Assembly (NCBI GenBank): GCA_947044405.1
Contig: CAMRHE010000649.1
Span: forward strand, 653,386-717,385
Origin: Leptodactylus fallax
Lineage: Eukaryota; Chordata; Amphibia; Anura; Leptodactylidae
Direction of reading: 5' to 3'
Length of the DNA stretch: 64,000 nucleotides
The notes under the pieces were generated by a model, which searched no databases, was not told where the DNA came from, and saw only the letters and a list, made by a program, of their open reading frames with translations. Below, one piece after another: positions 45,431 to 55,892 of this stretch. The position numbers and the translations under genes are program-made. Position 1 is the stretch's first letter. The number at the start of each line of letters is the position of its first letter.

Positions 45431-46359
45431 AGAGAATGGGGAAAGGAATTTTTTTACTGTGAAACTGCATTTCCATATGTCCGGAGAGTCTGCAAAATCT
45501 ATGGCAAGCAGAGACTTTTAGATAATTTTTAGGGTAAAATTTATTAGTTTCTGTTACAACAGACTGTTATGGCTCTGCAAAAATTGGCACCACAAGTACA
45601 CATGCAAAAAACAGATATACTGTACCCCTGTGCTACATATATAGTGTAATGCAGTATATAATGCAGACTTTCCCTCACTTAGGTAATGTAGACATGTAGA
45701 GTATTGTTATTGAGTCTTCGTGAGAAAAGTGCATTACAAATGTTTGTCATGGTGGCACAGATCTTACAGGACACGTGGTTGGCAAAGATTATATGTTTAG
45801 CTGAACTTGTTTTCTGTAGTCATATGTAGTATCAACTGAGCAAGCATAAACTGGTTTGGCCGGTATAGAGTATGGTAGATAATATATACCTCCCATCTGT
45901 CCCGGATTTCAGGTGCTGTTCTGCCATCCCGGTTGGTGGGAGGCATGTCCGAGTCCTGCTTCACCATTCAGTCTCTTCTCCTAGTAGCTTGGCAGAGGTG
46001 ATATATTGATGACACTACATCACGCTTGCTGCACTCAAGTCACTGGCAGCAGAGATTGCAGTGGATTCCGGGAAAATGGAGCATGGTGAGTATTATTCTA
46101 CTTACTGTATCTTACATTTTATAGGGGCATTAATTCTATTGTGTATAGGTTACAGGAAGGGGGCATTCTACAATGTGGGAGCGATAGAGGAGACATCTGC
46201 TGTGTTGGGGCCATAAACAGGACATACTTTGTGTTAGGAATGGTTTGTTTTACATTATATCATATACAGTAAGTATTTTGTAGTGATCGATATAAAAATA
46301 TTAGAAAATAGGTTAAGAATCAATAATCAATAAAATTGTATCTTTGTTTCAATATATAT
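45431..46359. other. No gene; unrecognised sequence
   Basis: 45560-45670 resembles 30270-30370. 45885-45945 ('cctcccatctgtcccggatt' and 'ggtgggaggcatg') is a weak hairpin repeat. 46130-46240 contains minisatellite-like 'gtgttggggccataaac' text. Confidence 0.4.
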
Positions 46360-46615
46360 ACAGTGCCTTGCGAAAGTATTCGGCCCCCTTGAACTTTTCA
46401 ACCTTTTGCCACATTTCAGGTTTCAAACATAAGGATATAAAATTTTAATTTTTTTGGTGAAGAATCAACAACAAGTGAGAAGTGGAACGAAATTTATTGG
46501 ACATTTTAAACTTTTGTAAAAAATAAAAAACTGAAAAGTGGGGCGTGCCAAATTATTCGGCCCCCTTAAGTTAATACTTTTTAGTGCCACCTTTTGCTGC
46601 GATTACAGCTGCAAG

Positions 46616-48246
46616 TCACTTGGGGTATGTCTCTATCAGTTTTGCACATCGAGAGACTGAAATTCTTGCCCATTCTTCCTTGGAAAACAGCTGGAGCTCA
46701 GTGAGGTTGGATGGAGAGCGTTTGTGAACAGCAGTTTTCAGCTCTTTCCACAGATTCTCGATTGGATTCAGGTCTGGACTTTGACTTGGCCATTCTAACA
46801 CCTGGATACGTTTGTGAACCATTCCATTGTAGATTTTACTTTATGTTTGGGATCATTGTCTTGTTGGAAGATAAATCTCCGTCCCAGTCTCAGGTCTTTT
46901 GCAGACTCCAACAGGTTTTCTTCCAGAATGGTCCTGTATTTGGCTCCATTCATCTTCCCATCAATTTTAACCATCTTCCCTGTCCCTGCTGAAGAAAAGC
47001 AGGCCCAAACCATGATGCTGCCACCACCATGTTTGACAGTGGGGATGGTGTGTTCAGGGTGATGAGCTGTGTTGCTTTTACGCCAAACATATCATTTTTG
47101 CATTGTGGCCAAAAAGTTCGATTTTGGTTTCATCTGACCAGAGCACCTTCTTCCACATGTGTGGTGTGTCTCCCAGGTAGCTTGTGGCAAACTTTAAATG
47201 AGACTTTTTATGGATATCTTTGAGAAATGGCTTTCTTCTTGCCACTCTTCCATAAAGGCCAGATTTGTGCAGTGTACGTGTAAGGGTCTTGCCAACCGTA
47301 GCAACCCTGACACTATTGCAGGGTCTGGGAGGAAGCACAGAGACAAGTGAGCCCTAATCTCACCCCAGCCACTGTCCCTTCCTATTGCCTCAGTTATCCT
47401 AAACGGTAAAAGGACAACTCGAAGACAAGCCCTATACTAGGTAAGTGACACACAGAAAAGGACAAGACAAAACAACACAGAAGCAGAGTGCGCAAGCCAA
47501 GGGGTCAGTAACAAACGAGCAATGCAGTACAAAATCGAAATCCAAGAGAATAGTCAAAAAGGCAAGCCAAAGGGTCAGAGAAACAGGTAACAAAATAGCA
47601 AGGGATATAATAAGGAGAGCAGGCAAAACACAAGTGCAATAACCGGCGACTTGCAGAGAAGTGACATCCTGTATATAGAAAGTCTGGGCCCAGCCCCACA
47701 CCTGATAGGTACACAGGCTGTCAATCACACAAGCCAGGAAGAGATTAACTCTATACCGTCCAGAGAGAAATGCTAGAACACGGGTGTGGTCGGAAATCCA
47801 TTACACTGACTAGGACCATGTTCAGACTGAGCAGCAAGTAACTTACACAAAGAACCAAACTGAAGATGCCTCCTTCGCCACAGCGTGCGAGTGGAGGGCA
47901 GCGCCGAGACCCAAAATGGCAGAGACGTTACAGTACGACTGATTGTTGTCCTATGGACAGACTCTCCCACCTCAGCTGTAGATCTCTGCAGTTCATCCAG
48001 AGTGATCATGGGCCTCTTGGCTGCATCTCTGATCAATCTTCTCCTTGTTTGAGATGAAAATTTAGAGGGACGGCCGGGTCTTGGTAGATTTGCAGTGGTC
48101 TGATACTCCTTCCATTTCAATATGATCACTTGCACAGTGCTCCTTGGGATGTTTAAAGTTTGGAAAATCTTTTTGTATCCAAATCTGGCTTTAAACTTCT
48201 CCACAACAGTATCATGGACCTGCCTGGTGTGTTCCTTGGTCTTCAT
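46616..48246 (-). pseudogene. Tc1 transposase, decayed (DD34E type)
   Basis: Pieces in order on the minus strand: 48246-47938, N-terminal HTH (LNIPRSTVQVIILKWKEY, GRPSKFSSQ hook, VHRTTISRT); the LTR interrupts here; 47270-47078, LHKSGLYGRVARRKPFL and the first catalytic Asp in LWSDETKIELFGH; 47013-46795, GTGKMVKIDGKMNG and the second Asp in QQDNDPKH; 46822-46616, [15 protein letters not shown] with the catalytic Glu. Defects: the insertion, a frame change between 47078 and 47013, another near 46800, and a TGA near the C-terminus at 46616-46618. It is older than the intact Tc1 copies and not of the same lineage. Confidence 0.85.
47279..47932 (-). mobile_element. Solo LTR, 654 bp, Gypsy style
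   Basis: On the minus strand it starts TGTAACGTCTCTGCC and ends GCAAGACCCTTACA. A 5-bp duplication GTACG flanks it (47274-47278, 47933-47937), and joining the flanks restores the Tc1 reading. A TATA-like 'tctatatacagg' lies near 47675. No internal genes. Confidence 0.82.
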
Positions 48247-48635
48247 GATGCTCTCTGCGCTTTAAACAGAACCCTGAGACTATCACAGAGCAGGTGCATT
48301 TATACGGAGACTTGATTACACACAGGTGGATTATATTTATCATCATCAGTCATTTAGGACAATATTGGATCATTCAGAGATCCTCACTGAACTTCTGGAG
48401 TGAGTTTGCTGCACTGAAAGTAAAGGGGCCGAATAATATTGCACGCCCCACTTTTCAGTTTTTTATTTTTTACAGAAGTTTAAAATAACCAATAAATTTC
48501 GTTCCACTTCACAATTGTGTCCCACTTGTTGTTGATTCTTCACCAAAAAATTAAAATTTTATATCTTTATGTTTGAAGCCTGAAATGTGACAAAAGTTTG
48601 AAAAGTTCAAGGGGGCCGAATACTTTCACAAGGCA

Positions 48636-48638
<3 letters not shown>

Positions 48639-48671
<33 letters not shown>
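48639..48671. repeat. (TA)n microsatellite
   Basis: About 16 TA units between two Tc1 elements. The right element used one of these TAs as target. Confidence 0.9.
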
Positions 48672-48674
<3 letters not shown>

Positions 48675-50316
48675 TCATATGAAAAAGTTTGGGCACCCCT
48701 ATTAATCTTAATCATTTTTAGTTCTAAATATTTGGGTGTTTGCAACAGCCATTTCAATTTGATATATCTAATAACTGATGGACACAGTAATATTTCAGGA
48801 TTGAAATGAGGTTTATTGTACTAACAGAAAATGTGCAATATGCATTAAACCAAAATTTGACCGGTGCAAAAATTTGGGTACCCTTATCATTTTATTGATT
48901 TGAATACTCCTAATTTTTACTGACTTACTGAAGCACAAAATTGGTTTTGTAACCTCACTGAGCTTTGAACTTCATTGCCAGGTGTATCCAATCATGAGAA
49001 AAGGTATTTAAGGTGGCCAATTGCAAGTTGTTTTCCTATTTGAATCTCCTCTGAAGAGTGGCATCATGGGCTCCTCAAAACAACTCTCAAATGATCTGAA
49101 AACAAAGATTGTTCAACATAGTTGTTCAGGGGAAGGATACAAAAAGTTGTCTCAGAGATTTAACCTGTCAGTTTCCACTGTGAGGAACATACTAAGGAAA
49201 TGGAAGACCACAGGGACAGTTCTTGTTAAGCCCAGAAGTGGCAGGCCAAGAAAAATATCGGAAAGGCAGAGAAGAAGAATGGTGAGAACAGTCAAGGACA
49301 ATCCACAGACCACCTCCAAAGAGCTGCAGCATCATCTTGCTGCAGATGGTGTCACTGTGCATCAGTCAACAATACAGCACACTTTGCACAAGGAGAAGCT
49401 GTATGGGAGAGTGATGCGAAAGAAGCCGTTTCTGAAAGCACGCCACAAACAGAGTCGCCTGAGGTATGCAAAAGCACATTTGGACAAGCCAGCTTCATTT
49501 TGGAAGAAGGTCCTGTGGACTGATGAAACAAAGATTGAGTTGTTTGGTCATACAAAAAGGCGTTATGCATGGTGTCAAAAAAACAGAGCATTCCAAGAAA
49601 AACACTTGCTACCCACTGTAAAATTTGGTGGAGGTTCCATCATGCTTTGGGGCTGTGTGGCCAATGCCGGCACCGGGAATCTTGTTAAAGTTGAGGGTCG
49701 CATGGATTCAACTCAGTATCAGCAGATTCTTGAGAATAATGTACAAGAATCAGTGACGAATTTGAAGTTACGCCGGGGATGGATATTTCAGCAAGACAAT
49801 GATCCAAAACACAGCTCCAAATCTACTCAGGCATTCATGCAGAGGAACAATTACAATGTTCTGGAATGGCCATCCCAGTCCCCAGACCTGAATATCATTG
49901 AACATCTGTGGGATAATTTGAAGCGGGCTGTCCATGCTCGGCGACCATCAAACTTAACTGAACTGGAATTGTTTTGTAAAGAGGAATGGTCAAAAATACC
50001 TTCATCCAGGATCCAGGAACTGATTAAAAGCTACAGGAAGCGACTAGAGGCTGTTATTTTTGCAAAAGGAGGATCTACTAAATATTAATGTCACTTTTCT
50101 GTTGAGGTGCCCATACTTTTGCACCGGTCAAATTTTGGTTTAATGCATATTGCACATTTTCTGTTAGTACAATAAACCTCATTTCAATCCTGAAATATTA
50201 CTGTGTCCATCAGTTATTAGATATATCAAATTGAAATGGCTGTTGCAAACACCCAAATATTTAGAACTAAAAATGATTAAGATTAATAGGGGTGCCCAAA
50301 CTTTTTCATATGACTG
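48672..50316 (+). mobile_element. Tc1 (DD34E) transposon, copy 2, complete
   Basis: 1645 bp. Inverted repeats of about 210 bp start CAGTCATATGAAAAAGTTTG. TA on both sides, and (TA)n continues on both sides, so it inserted in a microsatellite. Same family as 19375-22108 without the LINE. The transposase is open. Confidence 0.95.
49066..50088 (+). CDS. Tc1 transposase, open copy in a complete element
   Basis: 340 codons with no disruption, within intact terminal repeats. Start chosen at MGSSKQLSNDL. An upstream in-frame Met at 49021 would add 15 residues encoded by sequence close to the inverted repeat. Two HTH parts in residues 1-110 with a GRPRKIS hook. Catalytic Asp in LWTDETKIELFG, Asp in QQDNDPKH and Glu in NIIEHLW are 34 residues apart for the last pair. 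Compared with the 20858 copy, differences include Val/Leu in RNIxRKWK, Arg/Gln in VHxST, and a cluster around YAW (RPKNTAF versus CQKNRAF) just after the first catalytic Asp. No promoter is identifiable. Its function would be cut-and-paste transposition at TA. Confidence 0.93.
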   Translation: MGSSKQLSNDLKTKIVQHSCSGEGYKKLSQRFNLSVSTVRNILRKWKTTGTVLVKPRSGRPRKISERQRRRMVRTVKDNPQTTSKELQHHLAADGVTVHQSTIQHTLHKEKLYGRVMRKKPFLKARHKQSRLRYAKAHLDKPASFWKKVLWTDETKIELFGHTKRRYAWCQKNRAFQEKHLLPTVKFGGGSIMLWGCVANAGTGNLVKVEGRMDSTQYQQILENNVQESVTNLKLRRGWIFQQDNDPKHSSKSTQAFMQRNNYNVLEWPSQSPDLNIIEHLWDNLKRAVHARRPSNLTELELFCKEEWSKIPSSRIQELIKSYRKRLEAVIFAKGGSTKY

Positions 50317-50420
50317 TATATATATATATCTACCACTTTGAGACAATATATTCAGTATTTTTGTAGAAGCTGACTAATTAAAATGTTCCTTAGCTTAGAT
50401 GCTCTTTCTATGCTCTATAG

Positions 50421-52069
50421 CAGTGGTTCTCAACCTTTCTAATGCCGTGACCCCGCAATACAGTTCCTCATGTTGCGGTGACCCCAAACCAAAAAATAAT
50501 TTTGGTGGCTACTTCAAAACTGTAATTTTGCTACAGTTATGATTCGGAATGTAAATACCTGATATGCATTATGTATTCTAATTGCTACAAATCAAACATA
50601 ATTTAAACATAGTGATCTACCCCCTACACAGGTAATGTTATTAAATATGGGGAAATTGAGAATTATTACAGTAATAGTGCCTCCCATATGAGTAATCTTA
50701 TTACCTGTGTGGCGTCACTATAACTGTAATAGCCCCTCATATACAGACCAAAAACAAAATAGATGCCACACGGCCATTGTTCATATAAATATATCGCTTA
50801 ACAGTGGCGATAGCCTGACTTCACATAAAGACAGAGAGCAGTAATGGCCAAGCTTCTGGTTAATATGGGCTTGAGTCATATTATAATATTTACCGTATTT
50901 TTCAGACTATAAGACGCACCGGACCATAAGACGCACCTAGGTTTTAGAGGAGGAAAATAGGGAAAAATATTTTAAGACAAAAAAATGTGGTAAAATGTCT
51001 AATATATGGAAGTTGTAGTTTTGCAACAGCTGCAAGGTCACATTGACAGGTGTCCCTGCAGCTGTACGGGGAGGAATAGGGCGTCTTTTTTTGCAGGGCC
51101 AGATGTACTTTTTAGTTATGCCATTTTGGGGAATGTCTATTGCTTTGATCACTTTTTATTCAATTCAGAGGCGAAACAGCAAAAAATATGGCGGTTTGGC
51201 ACTTTAGATTTTTTTTTCCCGCTCTGATGTTCACCCTACAAGAAAAATATTTTTATAAGGTTGTAGACCGGGCATTTTCGGACACAGGAATAGCTAATGT
51301 GTATGTGTTTCACAGTAATTTTGTACTTTTATATGTATTCTAGGGAAAGTGGGTGAGTTAGAACTTTTTTTTTAAATTTTATTTTTATTTTTTACTATTT
51401 TATTAGCCCCCCTACCTTCATGGGGCTTGAACCTGCAATCGTTTGATTGCAAGTCCCATAGACTGCAATACAAGTGTATTGCAGTCTATGGGAGATTCTG
51501 TACATTACTACTGAGGCTGGTCATAGACCACTCAGTAGTAGTATCCCAGTGACAGGCCTGGGAGCCTTCATTAGGCTCCAGGCTGTCACCGGAACAGGTC
51601 GACTCCCGCGATCTCGCTGCGCAGGGAGTCGACATGCAACTTAACAGGTATGGGGCCGGTGGGGACCGGGGGCAGTTTTTACAGCGGGGGGGGGGGGGCT
51701 GCTCACAGATACAGTAGTAATGCCCGCGGTCAGACTCTGATCGTGGGCATTAGCTCCGGGACTCCGCTGTACAGCGGAGGCCCGGTTGCTATGGTGACCT
51801 CTCTGCAGCAGAGCGGCCGCCATCATTGTAACAGACCCGGCATCCGCGTAACGGCACGGCGGATGCCGGGAGCTACACAGCGCGGGGCACCCTCTCAGGT
51901 ATTCAGTTTGGAACGCACATCCATAACGACGTGCGTTCCAGCTGAATAGCGCGACTTCTCAGCGGCTAAAGCCATCGGAAATATGTATTTTCCGATGGCT
52001 TTAGGCGACCCCTGTGTTTTGGTCATTCGACCCCCGCCGGGGTCGCGACCCACAGGTTGAGAACCGCTG
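50421..52069. mobile_element. SPIN-like hAT element with internal replacement
   Basis: The left end CAGTGGTTCTCAACCTTTCT and right end GACCCACAGGTTGAGAACCGCTG form hAT-type inverted repeats. A perfect 8-bp duplication CTCTATAG flanks it (50413-50420, 52070-52077). About 210 bp at the left (to 'aaacatagtgatct') and 85 bp at the right ('ttccgatggctttaggcgac' onwards) follow the layout I recall for SPIN non-autonomous elements. The middle (about 50635-51965) is unrelated repeat DNA. No transposase. Confidence 0.78.
50880..51960. repeat. Foreign repeat DNA inside the SPIN-like element
   Basis: 50890-50960 carries the 'ttcagactataagacgcacc' motif known from a dispersed vertebrate repeat whose class I cannot name. 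51050-51600 is an R1-related copy matching 44851-45430 in reverse. It has perfect hairpins: 51454-51493 (CCCATAGACTGCAATAC with its inverse) and 51507-51540 (TACTACTGAG with CTCAGTAGTA). A G13 run lies at about 51687. Non-coding. Confidence 0.6.
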
Positions 52070-52077
52070 CTCTATAG

Positions 52078-52595
52078 TCAAGGTCTTTTGATAAGATGTC
52101 TGTCTAATCTCTTATCAGGGAGTTGGATGTGCTATATGGTGATAAGAGTTAGATCTCATTAAAAATGTTTTATGGCACTTCCAAGGTCCTCTGCCTGGAT
52201 GAGCTCATCCTCATTAACAGATGCCTATTAAAATCCAAGATGGCGGATACCGGAAGTGCATCTGCTAGTCGTGCCTAAACACCCATTTTTTCTTGATCAA
52301 TTGTATTACATGTTTTATATGATATCAGCATATGTTTTTGTATATTGTGAAAAAACCAACCCATAAAATCATGTGATCAGTAAGGTATAAAAATCTGTGT
52401 CTATTGGAAGTCTGTGGGCAGACACACTATAGCTTGTATGCTGTGTGTGTTCCTATTTGTTAACAAATAAAACTAATCTTATTTTGTTTCAGACGATCGG
52501 TGATGTCATGATTTGATCAGGATTTAGAATTTTCCCCACACTATGGTGTTAAGGCCATAAAAAGGGGACACGGAGGCCTCAAAGAGGTAATTCTG
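52078..52595. other. No recognisable feature
   Basis: Resumes the AT-rich host sequence. No motif-bearing ORF. Confidence 0.4.
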
Positions 52596-52850
52596 ATGTG
52601 TGGGCTACAAAGGGGATTTTCTACTGTGTGGGAGCCACAAGGGGGATATTATACTGTGTGGGGACCACTGAGGGATGTTATACTGTGTGGGGGCCACTGG
52701 GGGATCAGTGTACTGTGTGGCAACCACAAGGGAGCATTATGTTGCCTGGGGAGCACAAGGGGGCATGATACTGTATGGGGGCAGTAAGGGAGCATTTTAC
52801 CATGTGGTGGTCAGTAAAGTTGCATTACACTGTGGGGGGGGGGGTTACAA
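52596..52850 (+). repeat. Minisatellite, short array related to 53215-54440
   Basis: Roughly 31- to 37-bp units around GGGGGCCACTGGGGGATTATACTGTGTG (degenerate description), on the strand opposite to the following array. Confidence 0.7.
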
Positions 52851-53214
52851 ATGGACTGGATGAGATTAGGTGGAACCAAAGGAGACATGGGCAGGGTTAC
52901 AGGTATGGTTTATCAGATGTAATTTTGCTCCATGAACTGCAGATTTTGTCAATTTTTCTGTCCTCTGAAAGGTGTGGGTAGTGGAATATAGAAAATCATT
53001 TCTTAAATGCAAATGTTTGATCAAGGCAACACAGTAAACATCAGAGTTCAGGCTCAGTCACTGGGTAGCAGCAGGAACAAGACTTTTGCTCATGGTCAGA
53101 GTGGTGGACTCAGGTGCTGTGAAGTTCAGAAGGAGACAGATGGAGTTTTCTTAAACAGTGATCCTGCACACCAAATTCAATAGTGGATGTCCCTTCGCAC
53201 AGTCTATTATCACA
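52851..53214. other. No gene between two arrays
   Basis: Contains 'cacagtaaacatcagagttc' and 'gggtagcagcaggaac'. Nothing identified. Confidence 0.4.
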
Positions 53215-54440
53215 TAGCGGCCCCTTCACACAATATAATGCCCATAGTGACCCCTGCATACAGTAAAATGTTCCATAGTGGCCTCTCCACACAGTATAAT
53301 GTCCCATAGCAGACCCTTCACACAGTATAATGTCACATAGTGGCCCCTCCACACAGTATAATGTCCCATAGTGGCCCCTCCACACAGTATAATGTCCCAT
53401 AGTGGCCCCACCACACAGTATAATGTCACATAGTGGCCCCTCCACACAGTATAATGTCCCATAGTGGCCCCTCCACACAGTATAATGCCCCTCAGTGGCC
53501 CCTTCATACAGTATAATGTCACATAGTGGCCCCTCCACACAGTATAATGTCCCATAGTGGCCCCACCACACAGTATAATGTCACATAGTGGCCCCTCAAC
53601 ACAGTATAATGTCCCATAGTGGCCCCTCCACACAGTATAATGCCCCTCAGTGGCCCCTTCATACAGTATAATGTCACATAGTGGCCCCTCCACACAGTAT
53701 AATGTTCCATAGTGGCCCCACCACACAGTATAATGTCACATAGTGGCCCCTCCACACAGTATAATGTCCCATAGTGGACCCTCCACACAGTATAATGCCC
53801 CATAGTGGCCCCACCACAGAGTATAATGTCACATAGTGGCCCCTCCACACAGTATAATGTCCCATAGTGGCCCCTCCACACAGTATAATGCCCCTCAGTG
53901 GCCCCTTCATACAGTATAATGTCACATAGTGGCCCCTCCACACAGTATAATGTCCCATAGTGGCCCCACCACACAGTATAATGTCACATAGTGGCCCCTC
54001 CACACAGTATAAGGTCCCATAGTGGCCCCTCCACATAGAATAATGTCCCATAGTGGCCTCTCCACATAGAATAATGTCCCATAGTGGCCCCTCCACATAG
54101 TATAATGTCCCATAGTGGCCCGTGCACATTGTATAATGTCCCATAACAGCTCCTTCACCCAGTATAATGTCCCTTAGTGGACCTTCCACACAATATAATG
54201 TCCTATAGCGGCTCCTACACACATTATAATGTTCCCTAGTGGACTCTTCATGCAGTATAATGTCCCATAGTGACCCCTTCACACAGTATAATACTGTATC
54301 CCATAATGGCCCCTTCGCACAGTATCATGTCCCATAGCGGCCCCTTTACAAGGTATAATGTCCCATAGCAGCCCCTTCACACAGTATCATGTCACGTAGT
54401 AGCCCCTCCACACAGTATAATGTCCCACAGTGGCCCCTAC
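53215..54440 (-). repeat. 31-bp minisatellite with higher-order pattern
   Basis: About 39 units of 31 bp, each with CACAGTATAATGTCC and CATAGTGGCCCCTCC parts. Variant units (CACATAG, CCCATAG, CCCCTCAG) recur in a set order; the CCCCTCAG type lies near 53488, 53642 and 53889, spacings close to multiples of 31 (about 155 and 248). Edges are more degenerate. All three minus-strand frames stay open for long stretches because 31 is not divisible by 3; these ORFs are not genes. Confidence 0.9.
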
Positions 54441-55890
54441 GGTGTGCGTTGAAAGTTTTGCAAAAATTCTGGGTTCGACAGAACCCAAAATTTTTAGGGG
54501 TTCACCACCCACAAACTATTATTATACTCTGGGTTCTTTTCAGACATCCCTAAAGAAGTCCGAAGACAACAGGGAGTCACACCAGAGCACAAGAGAGGTA
54601 AGTAACACTGTTTTTTCTGTTTGCTCACCTTCCCTGGGCTTCCTATCATTATACCCCAGGGTCTCTTCAGATAATAGCAGTTTCAGTTCAGACATAATTG
54701 GGCCGAACTGCACTGACAGGAGAACCTGGCAAGACGTACCTAGCGGGGTTCGCCCAACAAATACTCTTGTCGCAGGCCCCCGGCCTTACTTACTTACCCT
54801 GCTCCTGCTCACGGCCGTCTCCATTTCCCCATCTGCCCTCCAGGGGGCCCTGTGCATCCCATATCATGTTGCTGTTCAGTGTCAGGTAATGGCCTATTTA
54901 AAAAAAAAAAAAAAACTGCAGAAAAAAAAGCAGCAGTGTGCCACCGGGCCCCATAAGGTCGCGGGCCCCGTAGCAGCCAGGACACTGAAGACACCACTTA
55001 CCAAAGTCTACCTCCAGTTTCTGGCTAGGCAAAGCATCCTCCTCAATATGACTCAATATCCAGATGTCTAGTGCCCACCAGTGGAATTGATTCTAGGAGC
55101 CCACCCTCCCACTACTGGCGTACAAGCTATAAAAAAAAAAGTTAGGTCACTTTCCTGGCCCCATCAAATTTATCATCATTGATGCTAGTTTTCTGGTATA
55201 AATGATGCCAGAATTCTATGCCAGCAAAGGAGCTACATGGACTCCAGAAGATGCACCTAATTTATGGCGAGGAGTGCACAAATTAGGCACCATTTCTGGC
55301 AGGTAGAAAAAATTGTTCTTGATAAATCAGCCATTATATTTTCTATATTACTCAGAGGGCCGCAGTCTGTAATGGCTGCGGGATCTGAGGGGTTAAATGG
55401 CTGAGATTGTCGTCTCTGCCATTAGAGCAGTCTTTATCACTGCAGAATAATGGTACAGTGGTTGGCAGGAATAAAACTACAGCTGAGGATCTGGGGCTGC
55501 TGGGGCTTGTAGTTCTCAGAAGGTCAGGGAAGAGTAAGGGCTTGTTCAGATGGCAAAAAATGAAGAGGAATTGAGGTGGACTACACCTGTAGTAAGTACA
55601 GTAAGTGCTCCCCATAAAGTGACTTTAGGCTGCTAACTGTGGGATTATTCCAGTAAGTAATGGCCAATATTCACTTACCCATCCCTGCTCTTGTCCACAG
55701 CCTCCTACAATTTCCCTTCAGCTTCCAGGGGGCCCTTTGCATTGCACATCACATTGTGGCACCTTGACATGATGTGTGGAACACAGGGCCTCCTAGAGGC
55801 TGAAGGCTGAAAAGGATTCACCAGTACCCCGGTGGGCTAGTCTGAGCCTGGTCACTGCTTCTAAAAGGGTGCAAACAATATACATCAATA
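54441..55890. other. No gene; repeats and two related blocks
   Basis: A hairpin AATTCTGGGTTC...GAACCCAAAATT lies at about 54467-54495. 54780-54900 and 55675-55780 share a layout ('ctccagggggccctgtgcat' versus 'ttccagggggccctttgcat'), so are likely copies of one repeat. The 213-codon ORF at 54430-55071 crosses an A-run and has no recognisable domain. Confidence 0.4.
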
Positions 55891-55892
55891 TA

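Larger units (their letters stand above)
46361..48638 (-). mobile_element. Tc1 transposon, decayed, with nested solo LTR
   Basis: Inverted repeats of about 200 bp start CAGTGCCTTGCGAAAGTATT and end with the inverse at 48638, where the last bases have changed. TA is present at 46359-46360. The transposase runs on the minus strand and is broken into at least four pieces. A 654-bp LTR sits inside. Removing it gives about 1.62 kb, normal for Tc1. Confidence 0.88.

Noticed and set aside
47432..47728. Hydrophobic 98-codon minus-strand ORF resembling a membrane protein
   Set aside because: Lies wholly within the solo LTR 47279-47932; T-rich LTR sequence yields hydrophobic codons by chance.
53110..54282. 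Four minus-strand ORFs of 151-202 codons in the 31-bp array
   Set aside because: They are a by-product of a unit not divisible by three; no start context or domain.
53215..54440. CRISPR-like array
   Set aside because: Units are contiguous and near-identical with no unique spacers; the window is vertebrate.
54430..55071. 213-codon plus-strand ORF
   Set aside because: Crosses an A15 run and repeat DNA; no domain and an unlikely composition.
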